From positions 1 to 11,033 of the forward strand of contig JAICXG010000081.1 in the NCBI GenBank assembly GCA_025980625.1: DNA of 11,033 nucleotides, in the 5' to 3' direction. A model generated the notes under the pieces. The model was not told the origin of the DNA. It searched no databases and was given only the letters and a program-made list of their open reading frames with translations. The DNA comes from Chthoniobacterales bacterium. GTDB lineage: Bacteria > Verrucomicrobiota > Verrucomicrobiia > Chthoniobacterales > UBA10450. Shown here piece after piece: positions 6,210 through 11,033 of this stretch. The translations under genes and the position numbers were made by a program. Numbering within the stretch: the first letter of the stretch is position 1; each line of letters begins with the position of its first letter.

Positions 6210-6872
6210 TCCTTCCCCCTCGACCAGCAGCGTGATCTCGCCCTTCGGCGGATGCGCGGTGTAATGCGCGAGCAATTCCGCCGCGGTACCGCGGCGAAAT
6301 TCCTCAAATTTTTTCGTTAGCTCACGCGCCACGCACAACCGGCGCTCTGGGATCAACTCGGCGCAGGCAGCCAGCGTTTTCGTTAGGCGATAGGGCGATT
6401 CGAAAAATACGGTCGTTTCCGCGCGCTCGGCTGCCGCGGTCAATTCGCGCAGGCGCTGCCCGCTTTTCACCGGCAAAAAGCCGCGATAACAAAACCGCGC
6501 CAGATCAAAACCGGACCCGACGAGCGCGGTTGTGATCGCCGACACGCCGGGCACAATCGTGAACGGCAGGTCGCGCGCGATGCATTCCAGGATAAGCCGC
6601 GCGCCCGGGTCGGACAGGCCGGGCATGCCGGCGTCGGTGATAAGGGCGATGTCCTCGCCGGCCGCGAGCCGTTCGATCAGCTCGGCCGTGCGCCGCGCTT
6701 CGTTGTGCTCGTGATAACTGACGAGCGGCTTTCGGATCTCGAAATGGCGAAGCAAATTCCCCGAGTGCCGTGTGTCTTCGGCGGCGACCAACCCGACCGC
6801 TTTTAAAGTCTCCAGCGCCCGGAGGGTGATGTCGTGAAGATTCCCGATCGGCGTCGCGACGACATAGAGCAT
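6204..6872 (-). CDS. rsmI: 16S rRNA (cytidine1402-2'-O)-methyltransferase
   Basis: 222 residues of the tetrapyrrole-methylase (SAM-dependent) fold. RsmI 2'-O-methylates C1402 in the decoding centre of 16S rRNA. Diagnostic stretches are ATPIGNLHDITLRAL at 6-20, AAEDTRHSG at 30-38, SYHEHNE at 52-58, TDAGMPGLSDPG at 79-90 and VPGVSA at 107-112. It is shorter than the E. coli enzyme (286 residues) and lacks the C-terminal helical extension; shorter versions are common. The stop codon falls inside a heptamer repeat array, so the C terminus may have been reshaped by it. A -10-like GATAAT (6878-6883) sits 5 nt before the ATG, predicting a leaderless mRNA. It contains one TCGTTAGGC motif and one TCGTTAG variant. 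Confidence 0.95.
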   Translation of the reverse strand: MLYVVATPIGNLHDITLRALETLKAVGLVAAEDTRHSGNLLRHFEIRKPLVSYHEHNEARRTAELIERLAAGEDIALITDAGMPGLSDPGARLILECIARDLPFTIVPGVSAITTALVGSGFDLARFCYRGFLPVKSGQRLRELTAAAERAETTVFFESPYRLTKTLAACAELIPERRLCVARELTKKFEEFRRGTAAELLAHYTAHPPKGEITLLVEGEGP

Positions 6873-6877
6873 TGCGG

Positions 6878-6883
6878 ATTATC
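6878..6883 (-). promoter_or_regulatory. Putative -10 box of a leaderless rsmI transcript
   Basis: GATAAT on the minus strand matches TATAAT at five of six bases and ends 5 nt before the rsmI ATG. That places the predicted start of transcription at or next to the A of the start codon. No good -35 is seen 16-18 nt upstream. Confidence 0.4.
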
Positions 6884-6885
6884 TC

Positions 6886-7006
6886 TGAGGAACCCAGGAA
6901 AGCAGGAAAAATGATGAATTTCGAACCCTGCAAACGAGGAAGGAAGGGATATTTTCACTTTCTGGTTTCCTGGCTTTTGAATTTCTTGCTCTTCCTGCGT
7001 TCCTCG
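6886..7006. repeat. Purine-rich imperfect inverted repeat upstream of rsmI
   Basis: The 276-nt gap between rsmI and the secreted-protein gene holds no convincing gene. Its left half is rich in AGGAA/CAGGAA on the plus strand (6886-6912), and the right half carries the complementary pattern (about 6963-7006), including GAGGAAC (6887-6893) against GTTCCTC (6999-7005). The arms are degenerate and may be a decayed repeat. Confidence 0.4.
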
Positions 7007-7043
7007 GAAGATCTCTCTCAAATTCTGGGCCAGGCAAGCAAAA

Positions 7044-7070
7044 GGGCACCCGGCGTTGCGCCGGGCGCCC
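7044..7070 (-). terminator. Intrinsic terminator of the secreted-protein gene
   Basis: The inverted repeat GGGC-A-CCCGGCG (7044-7055), loop TTG, CGCCGGG-C-GCCC (7059-7070) forms 11 pairs with one mismatch. Read on the minus strand, the stem is followed by TTTTGCTTGC, a fair U tract. It lies 79 nt beyond the stop codon of the gene ending at 7149. Confidence 0.75.
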
Positions 7071-7100
7071 TTGCAAGTTGCTGGCGTTACCTCGCAGTGC

Positions 7101-7129
7101 TGCGGGCGCCGGATTGGACGGCGCCCGCA
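7101..7129. repeat. Second strong GC-rich hairpin
   Basis: TGCGGGCGCCG (7101-7111) and CGGCGCCCGCA (7119-7129) form a perfect 11-bp stem with loop GATTGGA. It lies between the stop codon at 7149 and the terminator at 7044-7070. With no U tract it is more likely a 3'-end stabiliser or pause hairpin than a terminator by itself. Confidence 0.65.
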
Positions 7130-7148
7130 AACAAGCTTCGGTAACTCC

Positions 7149-8723
7149 TTACGGAACCGTTACTGTTACTTCGTTCGAGCAGGTGCCCGTGTCCGTCTCA
7201 CACACCTGATAGGTGAAATCACCGCTCAGGTTTCCGAGGACGTCTTTGGCCTTGCCGTCATCTGCCGTTTTCCCAATAACGACGCCGTTTCGCGAGATGC
7301 TGACTTTGCCACCATTGGCCGGGCTCCATTTTAACAGGACCTTGTTCGTTTGATGACCTGTCTTGACGAGCGCTTGGAGCGTGATGCCGCCGGTCGTGCC
7401 CGTGCTATTGACGCCCATCGAGAAGTCGATGCACTCGTTAGGCGGGACGCACTGTGGCTGAGTCGGGACGAAGGAGACGGCGAAGAAGTTGCTATCCCAG
7501 AATGCATTGTCATCGTCGCCGCAAGGCGTGCCGACGCAGTTCGCGCCCGCTGTCGTCGAGTTGAAGGAACGCCCGGTCAGATCACCGACCGGCGTCACAT
7601 TGAGCCAGTAAGTGCCTGGAGCCAGGTGGATGTTCAAGTCGCTGATCTGAATCATGAATTCGGTGAAGCCGAATCCGCTCCGTCCGGTTGCCGTCACTTC
7701 AGGCGTCACCGTCATGCCGCTCGCGACGATGGTTCCACCGTTACCCGCAGAGACTCCTGAGCGGATTTCGAAGGTTGCCGCCGTCACGTTTGTATTCTCG
7801 AGGTTGTTCGAGAAGACCGAGCCGATGTCCCAGCCATTGGGATCGGTGACGTTGAAGTCGTCATAGACGCGAGCGTACTCGCCCGAGCCGAGCGAGGTAT
7901 CCTGCTCGTTGGCCAGACCGTTGCCGGTCGCTTCGCCATTGAAGTCGCCGTTATACCAGAGGGCATTGCCGGCTGGCGTTGGCGTCGGAGTCGGTGTCGG
8001 CGTGCCGTTGGCGCTCGTGCCGTTGACGCGGAAGACTTGGTCTGGACCACCGGCTGTCGGGATGCAAATCGCCAGCTTGTCCCCCCAGGTCTGGCAGATA
8101 CCAAATCCGCCGCCCGGGTTTTGCCACTGTGCCGGAGAATTGGATTGCACCGTCCGGTCGGTCCAACCCCATTCACCCTCGGTGGCAAAGGTCATGTTGG
8201 CCTGCAGTTCGATCCAATAGTGCCCGGCGGAGAGCGGCACGGATGGGCTAAGATTGAACGTGAAGGTGGTGCCCGACACGCTGATCGGCATATTCATCTG
8301 GCTGGCGACGATGCTGCCCGGCTTACCACTTGCATCGTTGTAGATGAAGAGGTTCCAGTCGGTCGCAGGTCCCGAACCGTTGAAGTAAAGGCCGTCGGCA
8401 TCGAGCGATTCGATGGTCCAGGTATCGCCCGCGGGCACGTTGAAGTCGTCCGCGAGATCAGCACTGAAATCGAGGAAATCGGTGAACGTCGCGGAGAGCG
8501 ACGCGCTACCCGAGAGGTTATCGTACTGGTCGTAGAGAACATCTGCCGGCCGTTTTACGTTCGGCAGATGCGCTCTCACGTCACCGCTCGCCGTCGCCGA
8601 CGTGCTGTGTTTAATGGTTACTGTCTTGGCTGGAGCTCGCTGCCCCGCTTGCGCACTGAGTGCGAGCGAAGCAACCAACGCAGTCGTGATTAGACTGACT
8701 TTCTGCAGGGTTGGATATTTCAT
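7149..8723 (-). CDS. Secreted protein with two related beta-rich domains, TP linker and Ig/FN3-like C terminus
   Basis: 524 residues from ATG 8723, function unknown. Residues 1-26 are a Sec signal peptide (basic start MKYPTLQK, hydrophobic core, likely cleavage AQA/GQ). Domain A (about 60-235) and domain B (about 253-395) share a pattern: DDFNV at 92-96 and 288-292, an IVAS-x-M segment near 138-143 and 332-337, and GHYWIEL/GTYWLNV near 167-173 and 370-376. This suggests an old duplication. They are separated by a Thr-Pro linker (241-250). Residues 459-524 look like an Ig/FN3-type strand domain (LLKWSPANGGKVSISRNG). Cysteines are confined to export-compatible positions. No catalytic motif is recognised; adhesion or surface binding is only a guess. 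An in-frame ATG at 8765 would add 14 residues before the signal peptide and is less likely. A perfect -35 TTGACA (8756-8761) about 33 nt before ATG 8723 fits a near-leaderless mRNA, though the -10 is poor. Confidence 0.85.
   Translation of the reverse strand: MKYPTLQKVSLITTALVASLALSAQAGQRAPAKTVTIKHSTSATASGDVRAHLPNVKRPADVLYDQYDNLSGSASLSATFTDFLDFSADLADDFNVPAGDTWTIESLDADGLYFNGSGPATDWNLFIYNDASGKPGSIVASQMNMPISVSGTTFTFNLSPSVPLSAGHYWIELQANMTFATEGEWGWTDRTVQSNSPAQWQNPGGGFGICQTWGDKLAICIPTAGGPDQVFRVNGTSANGTPTPTPTPTPAGNALWYNGDFNGEATGNGLANEQDTSLGSGEYARVYDDFNVTDPNGWDIGSVFSNNLENTNVTAATFEIRSGVSAGNGGTIVASGMTVTPEVTATGRSGFGFTEFMIQISDLNIHLAPGTYWLNVTPVGDLTGRSFNSTTAGANCVGTPCGDDDNAFWDSNFFAVSFVPTQPQCVPPNECIDFSMGVNSTGTTGGITLQALVKTGHQTNKVLLKWSPANGGKVSISRNGVVIGKTADDGKAKDVLGNLSGDFTYQVCETDTGTCSNEVTVTVP
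7974..8003 (-). repeat. Hexanucleotide repeat encoding a (Thr-Pro)5 linker
   Basis: Five consecutive ACN-CCN hexamers encode residues 241-250 of the secreted protein. Gain or loss of units would keep the frame and change linker length. Third positions vary, so it is not a perfect tract. Confidence 0.7.
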
Positions 8724-8889
8724 AGGCGGCCAGTAGGCCGGAATTTTGCCGCAGATGTCAAGCATTTAATTCGAGAAGCTTACGAAGATTTTTCGTGAGC
8801 AAAATCGCGGCCAGATCATGCCTGATTCGAGCCTAGGAGATTCACCCACTACGTCGCGCTGCACGAAGCGGTGGATTTTGCCTAACGAG

Positions 8890-8942
8890 GCAAAGTGCAA
8901 CTTCGCAGGCCAGCGCGTTCCCAAGTGCACCTGGGAACGAGG
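8890..8942 (+). repeat. Two-hairpin intergenic repeat, copy A
   Basis: Hairpin 1 is GCAAAGTGCAACTTCGC (8890-8906). A 10-nt spacer follows. Hairpin 2 has left arm GTTCCCAAGTG and right arm CACCTGGGAAC (8917-8938), a 22-nt palindrome with one mismatch, ending in GAGG. It directly follows a TCGTTAGGC motif (8880-8888, minus) and lies 27 nt beyond the stop codon of the gene at 8970-9722. The remaining DNA between 8724 and 8969 shows no gene. Confidence 0.85.
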
Positions 8943-8969
8943 TGGCCTTTGCGACGAGGCGGCGGGAAA

Positions 8970-9722
8970 TCAGGCCGCGACCGCTTGCGAGAGAGCGGGG
9001 CTCGCTGGAGCGACCGGCAGCGTTTCGATCGCCGGTAGCTCGGCCGGCTGGCCTGCCACCGGGCGGGCGCCTAACGAGCGCAGGGGCCGGTTCAACCCGA
9101 AGTCGAGCCAGCGCGCATCCTCCGGCCGGATGGTTACCCCGAGAATCACCACCACCTGTCGCATCTTGCGGCGCAAGGCCCGCTCCGTCGCATCGCGCAC
9201 CTTCTTGCGCGCGATACAGCTCGCCTTCGCCTCCCGTAGCGCCCGCTGCGCTTCCAGCATCCGGTCAAGGCTGGCCCTGCCACTCTTCCCTGTGATCTTA
9301 TCCAGCAGCCGTTCATGCTCGGGATGTCGCCCGAGAAAGTCGACCACGCTGCGGGCGAGCGCGATCCGCGGCTCCATCCGCTTGGGCACGTTGGTGCGGC
9401 GATGATTGAACCCGGCCTGCAACCAGCGCTCTGACCAGCGCTGGCCGAAATCAATCGTAAGCATGCCCCGAGTGCGGACCAGCCACTTCGTCAGGGCCGC
9501 ATTCGCCGCGGTCGATTCCCCGCCGGCGATCGCCTTCGCCACGCGTGCCTCCGAGTAAAGCGTCTCCGCGTGGCGCAACCGCTCGAGCAGCGCCCGGAAT
9601 TCGGCTTCGGGGACCTGCGTCATCTTGAGGAAAGGGCCGTGGCGCCGCAAACCTTCCGCAATATCCCCGGCCAGGTTCATCAGTTCATGGATACCGGATG
9701 GGAGAGTGTTATCTGCCTTCAT
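8970..9722 (-). CDS. Hypothetical helical protein flanked by two-hairpin repeats
   Basis: A 250-residue protein I cannot name. It is rich in Arg, Ala and Leu and predicted mostly alpha-helical, without signal peptide or membrane segment. Distinctive stretches are RWSERWLQAGFNHRRTNVPKR (95-115), LARSVVDFLGRHPEHERLL (122-140), a long charged Ala/Arg helix (150-190) and EDARWLDFGLNRP (201-213). A Pro/Ala tail follows (218-250). The W..AGF / HPEHE / ..RW..FGLNRP pattern recalls uncharacterised proteins I associate with Verrucomicrobiota, but this is a weak memory. The start ATG 9722 is supported by AAGGAG about 10 nt upstream, one of the few real Shine-Dalgarno sites here. The open frame continues to 10166 only because the DNA is GC-rich. 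One TCGTTAGGC is read as Ser-Leu-Gly near residue 217. Confidence 0.7.
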   Translation of the reverse strand: MKADNTLPSGIHELMNLAGDIAEGLRRHGPFLKMTQVPEAEFRALLERLRHAETLYSEARVAKAIAGGESTAANAALTKWLVRTRGMLTIDFGQRWSERWLQAGFNHRRTNVPKRMEPRIALARSVVDFLGRHPEHERLLDKITGKSGRASLDRMLEAQRALREAKASCIARKKVRDATERALRRKMRQVVVILGVTIRPEDARWLDFGLNRPLRSLGARPVAGQPAELPAIETLPVAPASPALSQAVAA

Positions 9723-10155
9723 AAGAGTTAACTCCTTGTCGGTAACGGTGCGTTCACGTGCCAAGCGGCTGCGGCGCGATCGTCGCGATCGATTTCGCCC
9801 GCACAGAGAGCAGACCCGATGCCAGATGTCGCGATCGAGACAAATCAGGTCATCCGCCGCTCGCCGCGGCCTCGGTTTGTGCGCGCCAGGGGAGCCGCGC
9901 TGGCGTTTCACTCGCATCCAGCCCTTCGATGGCAAAAGGAGGGGACCTTTTGCCATAAAACGTGCGTTCGACGAGCGCGGAACAACGATTTTCCCATCGG
10001 CGAGCCCGGAGACGACGCCGCGACTGTTCCGCTGACTTGATTCGCACCCATCAGGGCAGCCGCCGCTCGCGGCTGACCCGATTCGGCCGCGGTGACGCCG
10101 CGCGATCGTGGCGGAGCCGCTCTCCGGTCTGGATCGATGCGATCGAGCGGCGCCG
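9723..10155. other. Long intergenic region upstream of the hypothetical gene
   Basis: No convincing gene is seen in the 559 nt between 9722 and 10282. Open frames here have arginine-rich, unlikely compositions and overlap one another. Visible structures are a hairpin GGCAAAAGG (9931-9939), loop AGGGGA, CCTTTTGCC (9946-9954) followed by ATAAAA, and a second hairpin CAGCCGC-CGCTC-GCGGCTG (10057-10075). GATCG-containing words are frequent. The repeat copy B occupies 10156-10208. Confidence 0.6.
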
Positions 10156-10208
10156 GCGAAGTGCAACTTCGCGGTCGGGGCGTTTCCAAGTGCAATTTGG
10201 GAACGAGG
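10156..10208 (+). repeat. Two-hairpin intergenic repeat, copy B
   Basis: Hairpin 1 is GCGAAGTGCAACTTCGC (10156-10172), a perfect stem with a GCA loop. A 9-nt spacer follows. Hairpin 2 runs from GTTTCCAAGTG to ATTTGGGAAC (10182-10204) and ends in GAGG. Same order and orientation as copy A. It lies upstream of the toxin-antitoxin pair. Confidence 0.85.
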
Positions 10209-10265
10209 AGGAAGGGGGAGGCGATCGCTCCGTCGACCTCTGCTTGAGTGCGCTGCGGGAACGAT

Positions 10266-10299
10266 TTGACGAGGCGATCACATGGACAGTATCCTGTCC
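10266..10299 (+). promoter_or_regulatory. Putative promoter and operator of yefM-yoeB
   Basis: TTGACG (10266-10271), an 18-nt spacer and TATCCT (10290-10295) form a plausible sigma70 promoter. The palindrome GGACAG-TATC-CTGTCC (10284-10299) covers the -10 box, where an autoregulating antitoxin would bind. Both lie over or after the upstream ATG at 10282, favouring GTG 10306 as the true start of yefM. Confidence 0.5.
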
Positions 10300-10563
10300 G
10301 GCCAAGTGAAATCGATCACGTACACAGCCGCGCGCGAGAATCTTGCTTCGACGATCGATCGCGTTTGTGAAGATCATGCGCCGGTGGTCATCACCCGCAA
10401 TCGTGACCAGGCGGTCGTGATGCTTTCGCTTTCGGAATACGAGTCGCTCGAAGAGACCGCACATTTGCTCCGCTCGCCGGCCAATGCCCGCCGGCTCGTC
10501 CGGTCGATCGAGCAGCTCGAGCGGGGCAAAGGCAAACGCAAGAAGCTCAAGCTGGGCGCGTGA
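10282..10563 (+). CDS. yefM: Type II antitoxin, YefM (Phd/YefM family)
   Basis: Up to 93 residues. The antitoxin neutralises YoeB by direct binding and represses its own operon. Residues 9-60 are the Phd/YefM DNA-binding domain (KSITYTAARENLASTIDRV, then DHAPVVITRN). The stretch SLSEYESLEETAHLLRSPANARRL (49-72) is typical of YefM, and the basic tail (79-93) is the toxin-binding end. Two starts are possible. ATG 10282 has GAGG 7 nt upstream but adds eight non-family residues and overlaps a promoter/palindrome. GTG 10306 gives an 85-residue protein aligned with the known YefM N terminus and a nearly leaderless mRNA. The stop TGA overlaps the toxin GTG (GTGA). The pair lies between inverted copies of the two-hairpin repeat. 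Confidence 0.93.
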   Translation: MDSILSGQVKSITYTAARENLASTIDRVCEDHAPVVITRNRDQAVVMLSLSEYESLEETAHLLRSPANARRLVRSIEQLERGKGKRKKLKLGA

Positions 10564-10820
10564 ACCTCGTCTTCGCGGACGATGCGTGGGAGGATTACCT
10601 CTATTGGCAGCGGGTCGATCCCCGGATTGTGAAGCGGATTCATCAGCTCATCAGGGATATCATGCGCGATCCTCATGGTGGTATCGGCAAGCCGGAACCG
10701 CTGAAGCATGCATTGCAAGGGTATTGGGCTCGTCGAATCACCGGCGAACACCGGATCGTTTACCGTGTTGCCGGCCAGGATCGGCGCATTGCGCAACTGC
10801 GTCACCACTACCAGCGCTGA
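10560..10820 (+). CDS. yoeB: Type II toxin, YoeB ribosome-dependent mRNA endonuclease
   Basis: 86 residues, the normal length. YoeB of the RelE/ParE superfamily cleaves mRNA in the ribosomal A site when free of YefM. The residues known from E. coli YoeB are all at the same positions: E46 in GKPEPLKH, R59 in WARRITGEHR, R65, H83 and Y84 in the terminal RHHYQR, so the toxin is predicted to be active. DDAWEDYLYWQ near the start is typical. It begins with GTG at 10560, overlapping the antitoxin stop by one TGA (GTGA), so translation is coupled. No Shine-Dalgarno is needed or seen. Confidence 0.96.
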   Translation: MNLVFADDAWEDYLYWQRVDPRIVKRIHQLIRDIMRDPHGGIGKPEPLKHALQGYWARRITGEHRIVYRVAGQDRRIAQLRHHYQR

Positions 10821-10883
10821 TTGTGGGGAAATCGGCTAGCGAGTAACAGGGCGCTGAAGCCGCCAGCAAGCGGTTTCCTTTCC

Positions 10884-10936
10884 CTCGTCCCAAGTTGCAC
10901 TTGGGAAGGCGCCGCGCTTGCGAAGTTGCACTTCGC
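10884..10936 (-). repeat. Two-hairpin intergenic repeat, copy C (inverted)
   Basis: Read on the minus strand, hairpin 1 GCGAAGTGCAACTTCGC (10936-10920) is identical to copy B. After an 11-nt spacer comes hairpin 2, TCCCAAGTGCAACTTGGGA (10906-10888), then CGAGG. It is opposite in orientation to copies A and B and follows yoeB by 63 nt. A TCGTTAGGC motif (10940-10948, minus) lies 3 nt away. Nothing else is seen in 10821-11033. Confidence 0.85.
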
Positions 10937-11033
10937 CGTGCCTAACGAAATCCCTTTTCTCGCTCGCGGTGCAGACGTGGGCCTGTGCGCACGAGCGTCT
11001 CGCGCGTCTGCTGAAGTGAAATCTGGTTAATTG

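Larger units (their letters stand above)
563..10948. repeat. Dispersed 9-mer TCGTTAGGC, 15 exact copies
   Basis: Plus-strand copies start at 563, 1201, 1376, 1444, 1850, 3516, 3849, 6380 and 7435. Minus-strand copies (seen as GCCTAACGA) start at 846, 1017, 5372, 8880, 9069 and 10940. Two partial copies (TCGTTAG followed by C) start at 2788 and 6314. The base before the motif is never A in these 15, and the base after it is A or G in 14 of 15. Twelve copies are in coding sequence and three are intergenic. Confidence 0.9.

Noticed and set aside
9723..10166. Upstream extension of the hypothetical protein to 398 residues
   Set aside because: The extra residues are Arg/Ser-rich low-quality sequence running through the repeat copy B, while ATG 9722 has a strong Shine-Dalgarno.
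9962..10309. 115-residue plus-strand open frame before yefM
   Set aside because: Arginine-rich composition, runs across repeat copy B and into yefM in another frame.
8890..10936. CRISPR array
   Set aside because: The three repeats are hundreds of bases apart, differ in orientation and have genes rather than uniform spacers between them.
563..10948. TCGTTAGGC as integron attC core sites
   Set aside because: GTTAGGC fits the integron core-site consensus GTTRRRY and GCCTAAC its partner RYYYAAC. However, no GCCTAAC...GTTAGGC pair is within attC length (about 57-141 bp; the closest, 1017 to 1209, spans 193 bp inside a gene), no cassette array or integrase is present, and most copies lie within housekeeping genes.
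10821..11030. 69-residue open frame after yoeB
   Set aside because: Mostly a translation of repeat copy C and flanks (VPSCTWEG, AKLHFA); the same repeat gives a similar spurious peptide near 8890-8940.

Overview
The window looks like a chromosomal segment from a GC-rich Gram-negative bacterium. Lipid A acyltransferase and heptosyltransferase domains point to an LPS outer membrane. Core translation genes (frr, fmt, rplU, rpmA, rsmI) and nucleotide kinases (adk, pyrH) show it is ordinary chromosome over the first 7 kb. The gene order, the scarcity of Shine-Dalgarno sites and a secreted protein with a Thr-Pro linker make Verrucomicrobiota (Chthoniobacterales-like) my best guess. That is an inference at roughly even confidence; no rRNA or marker tree is available here.

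Layout. (1) 97-1971, plus strand: one long protein that fuses a late lipid A acyltransferase (LpxL/HtrB type) to a family 9 heptosyltransferase (WaaF type). It ends inside a short array of 7-bp units that also forms a hairpin between it and the convergent frr. (2) 5200-2042, minus strand: a tight operon adk / small zinc-ribbon protein / fmt / pyrH / frr behind a good sigma70-type promoter. (3) 6075-5387, minus: rplU-rpmA (ribosomal proteins L21, L27). (4) 6883-6204, minus: rsmI (16S rRNA 2'-O-methyltransferase), whose stop codon also lies inside a 7-bp-unit array. (5) 8723-7149, minus: a secreted protein with two related beta-rich domains, followed by two strong GC-rich hairpins, one a likely intrinsic terminator. 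(6) 8890-10936: an accessory-looking stretch in which three copies of a two-hairpin repeat bracket first an unrecognised helical protein (9722-8970) and then a YefM-YoeB toxin-antitoxin pair (10282-10820).

The most notable signal belongs to no single gene. The 9-mer TCGTTAGGC occurs 15 times without mismatch (both strands, coding and intergenic, in four reading frames), where about 0.08 would be expected by chance. It behaves like a genome-wide DNA-level signal (uptake, recombination, segregation or modification site) that I cannot match to a described one. A second theme is initiation: almost no gene has a Shine-Dalgarno site, and the visible promoters of adk, rsmI, yefM and the secreted-protein gene lie so close to the start codon that leaderless or near-leaderless mRNAs are predicted.

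Functionally, regions 2-4 are housekeeping translation and nucleotide metabolism, region 1 builds the lipid A/inner-core part of LPS, and region 6 is a small variable segment organised by repeats.
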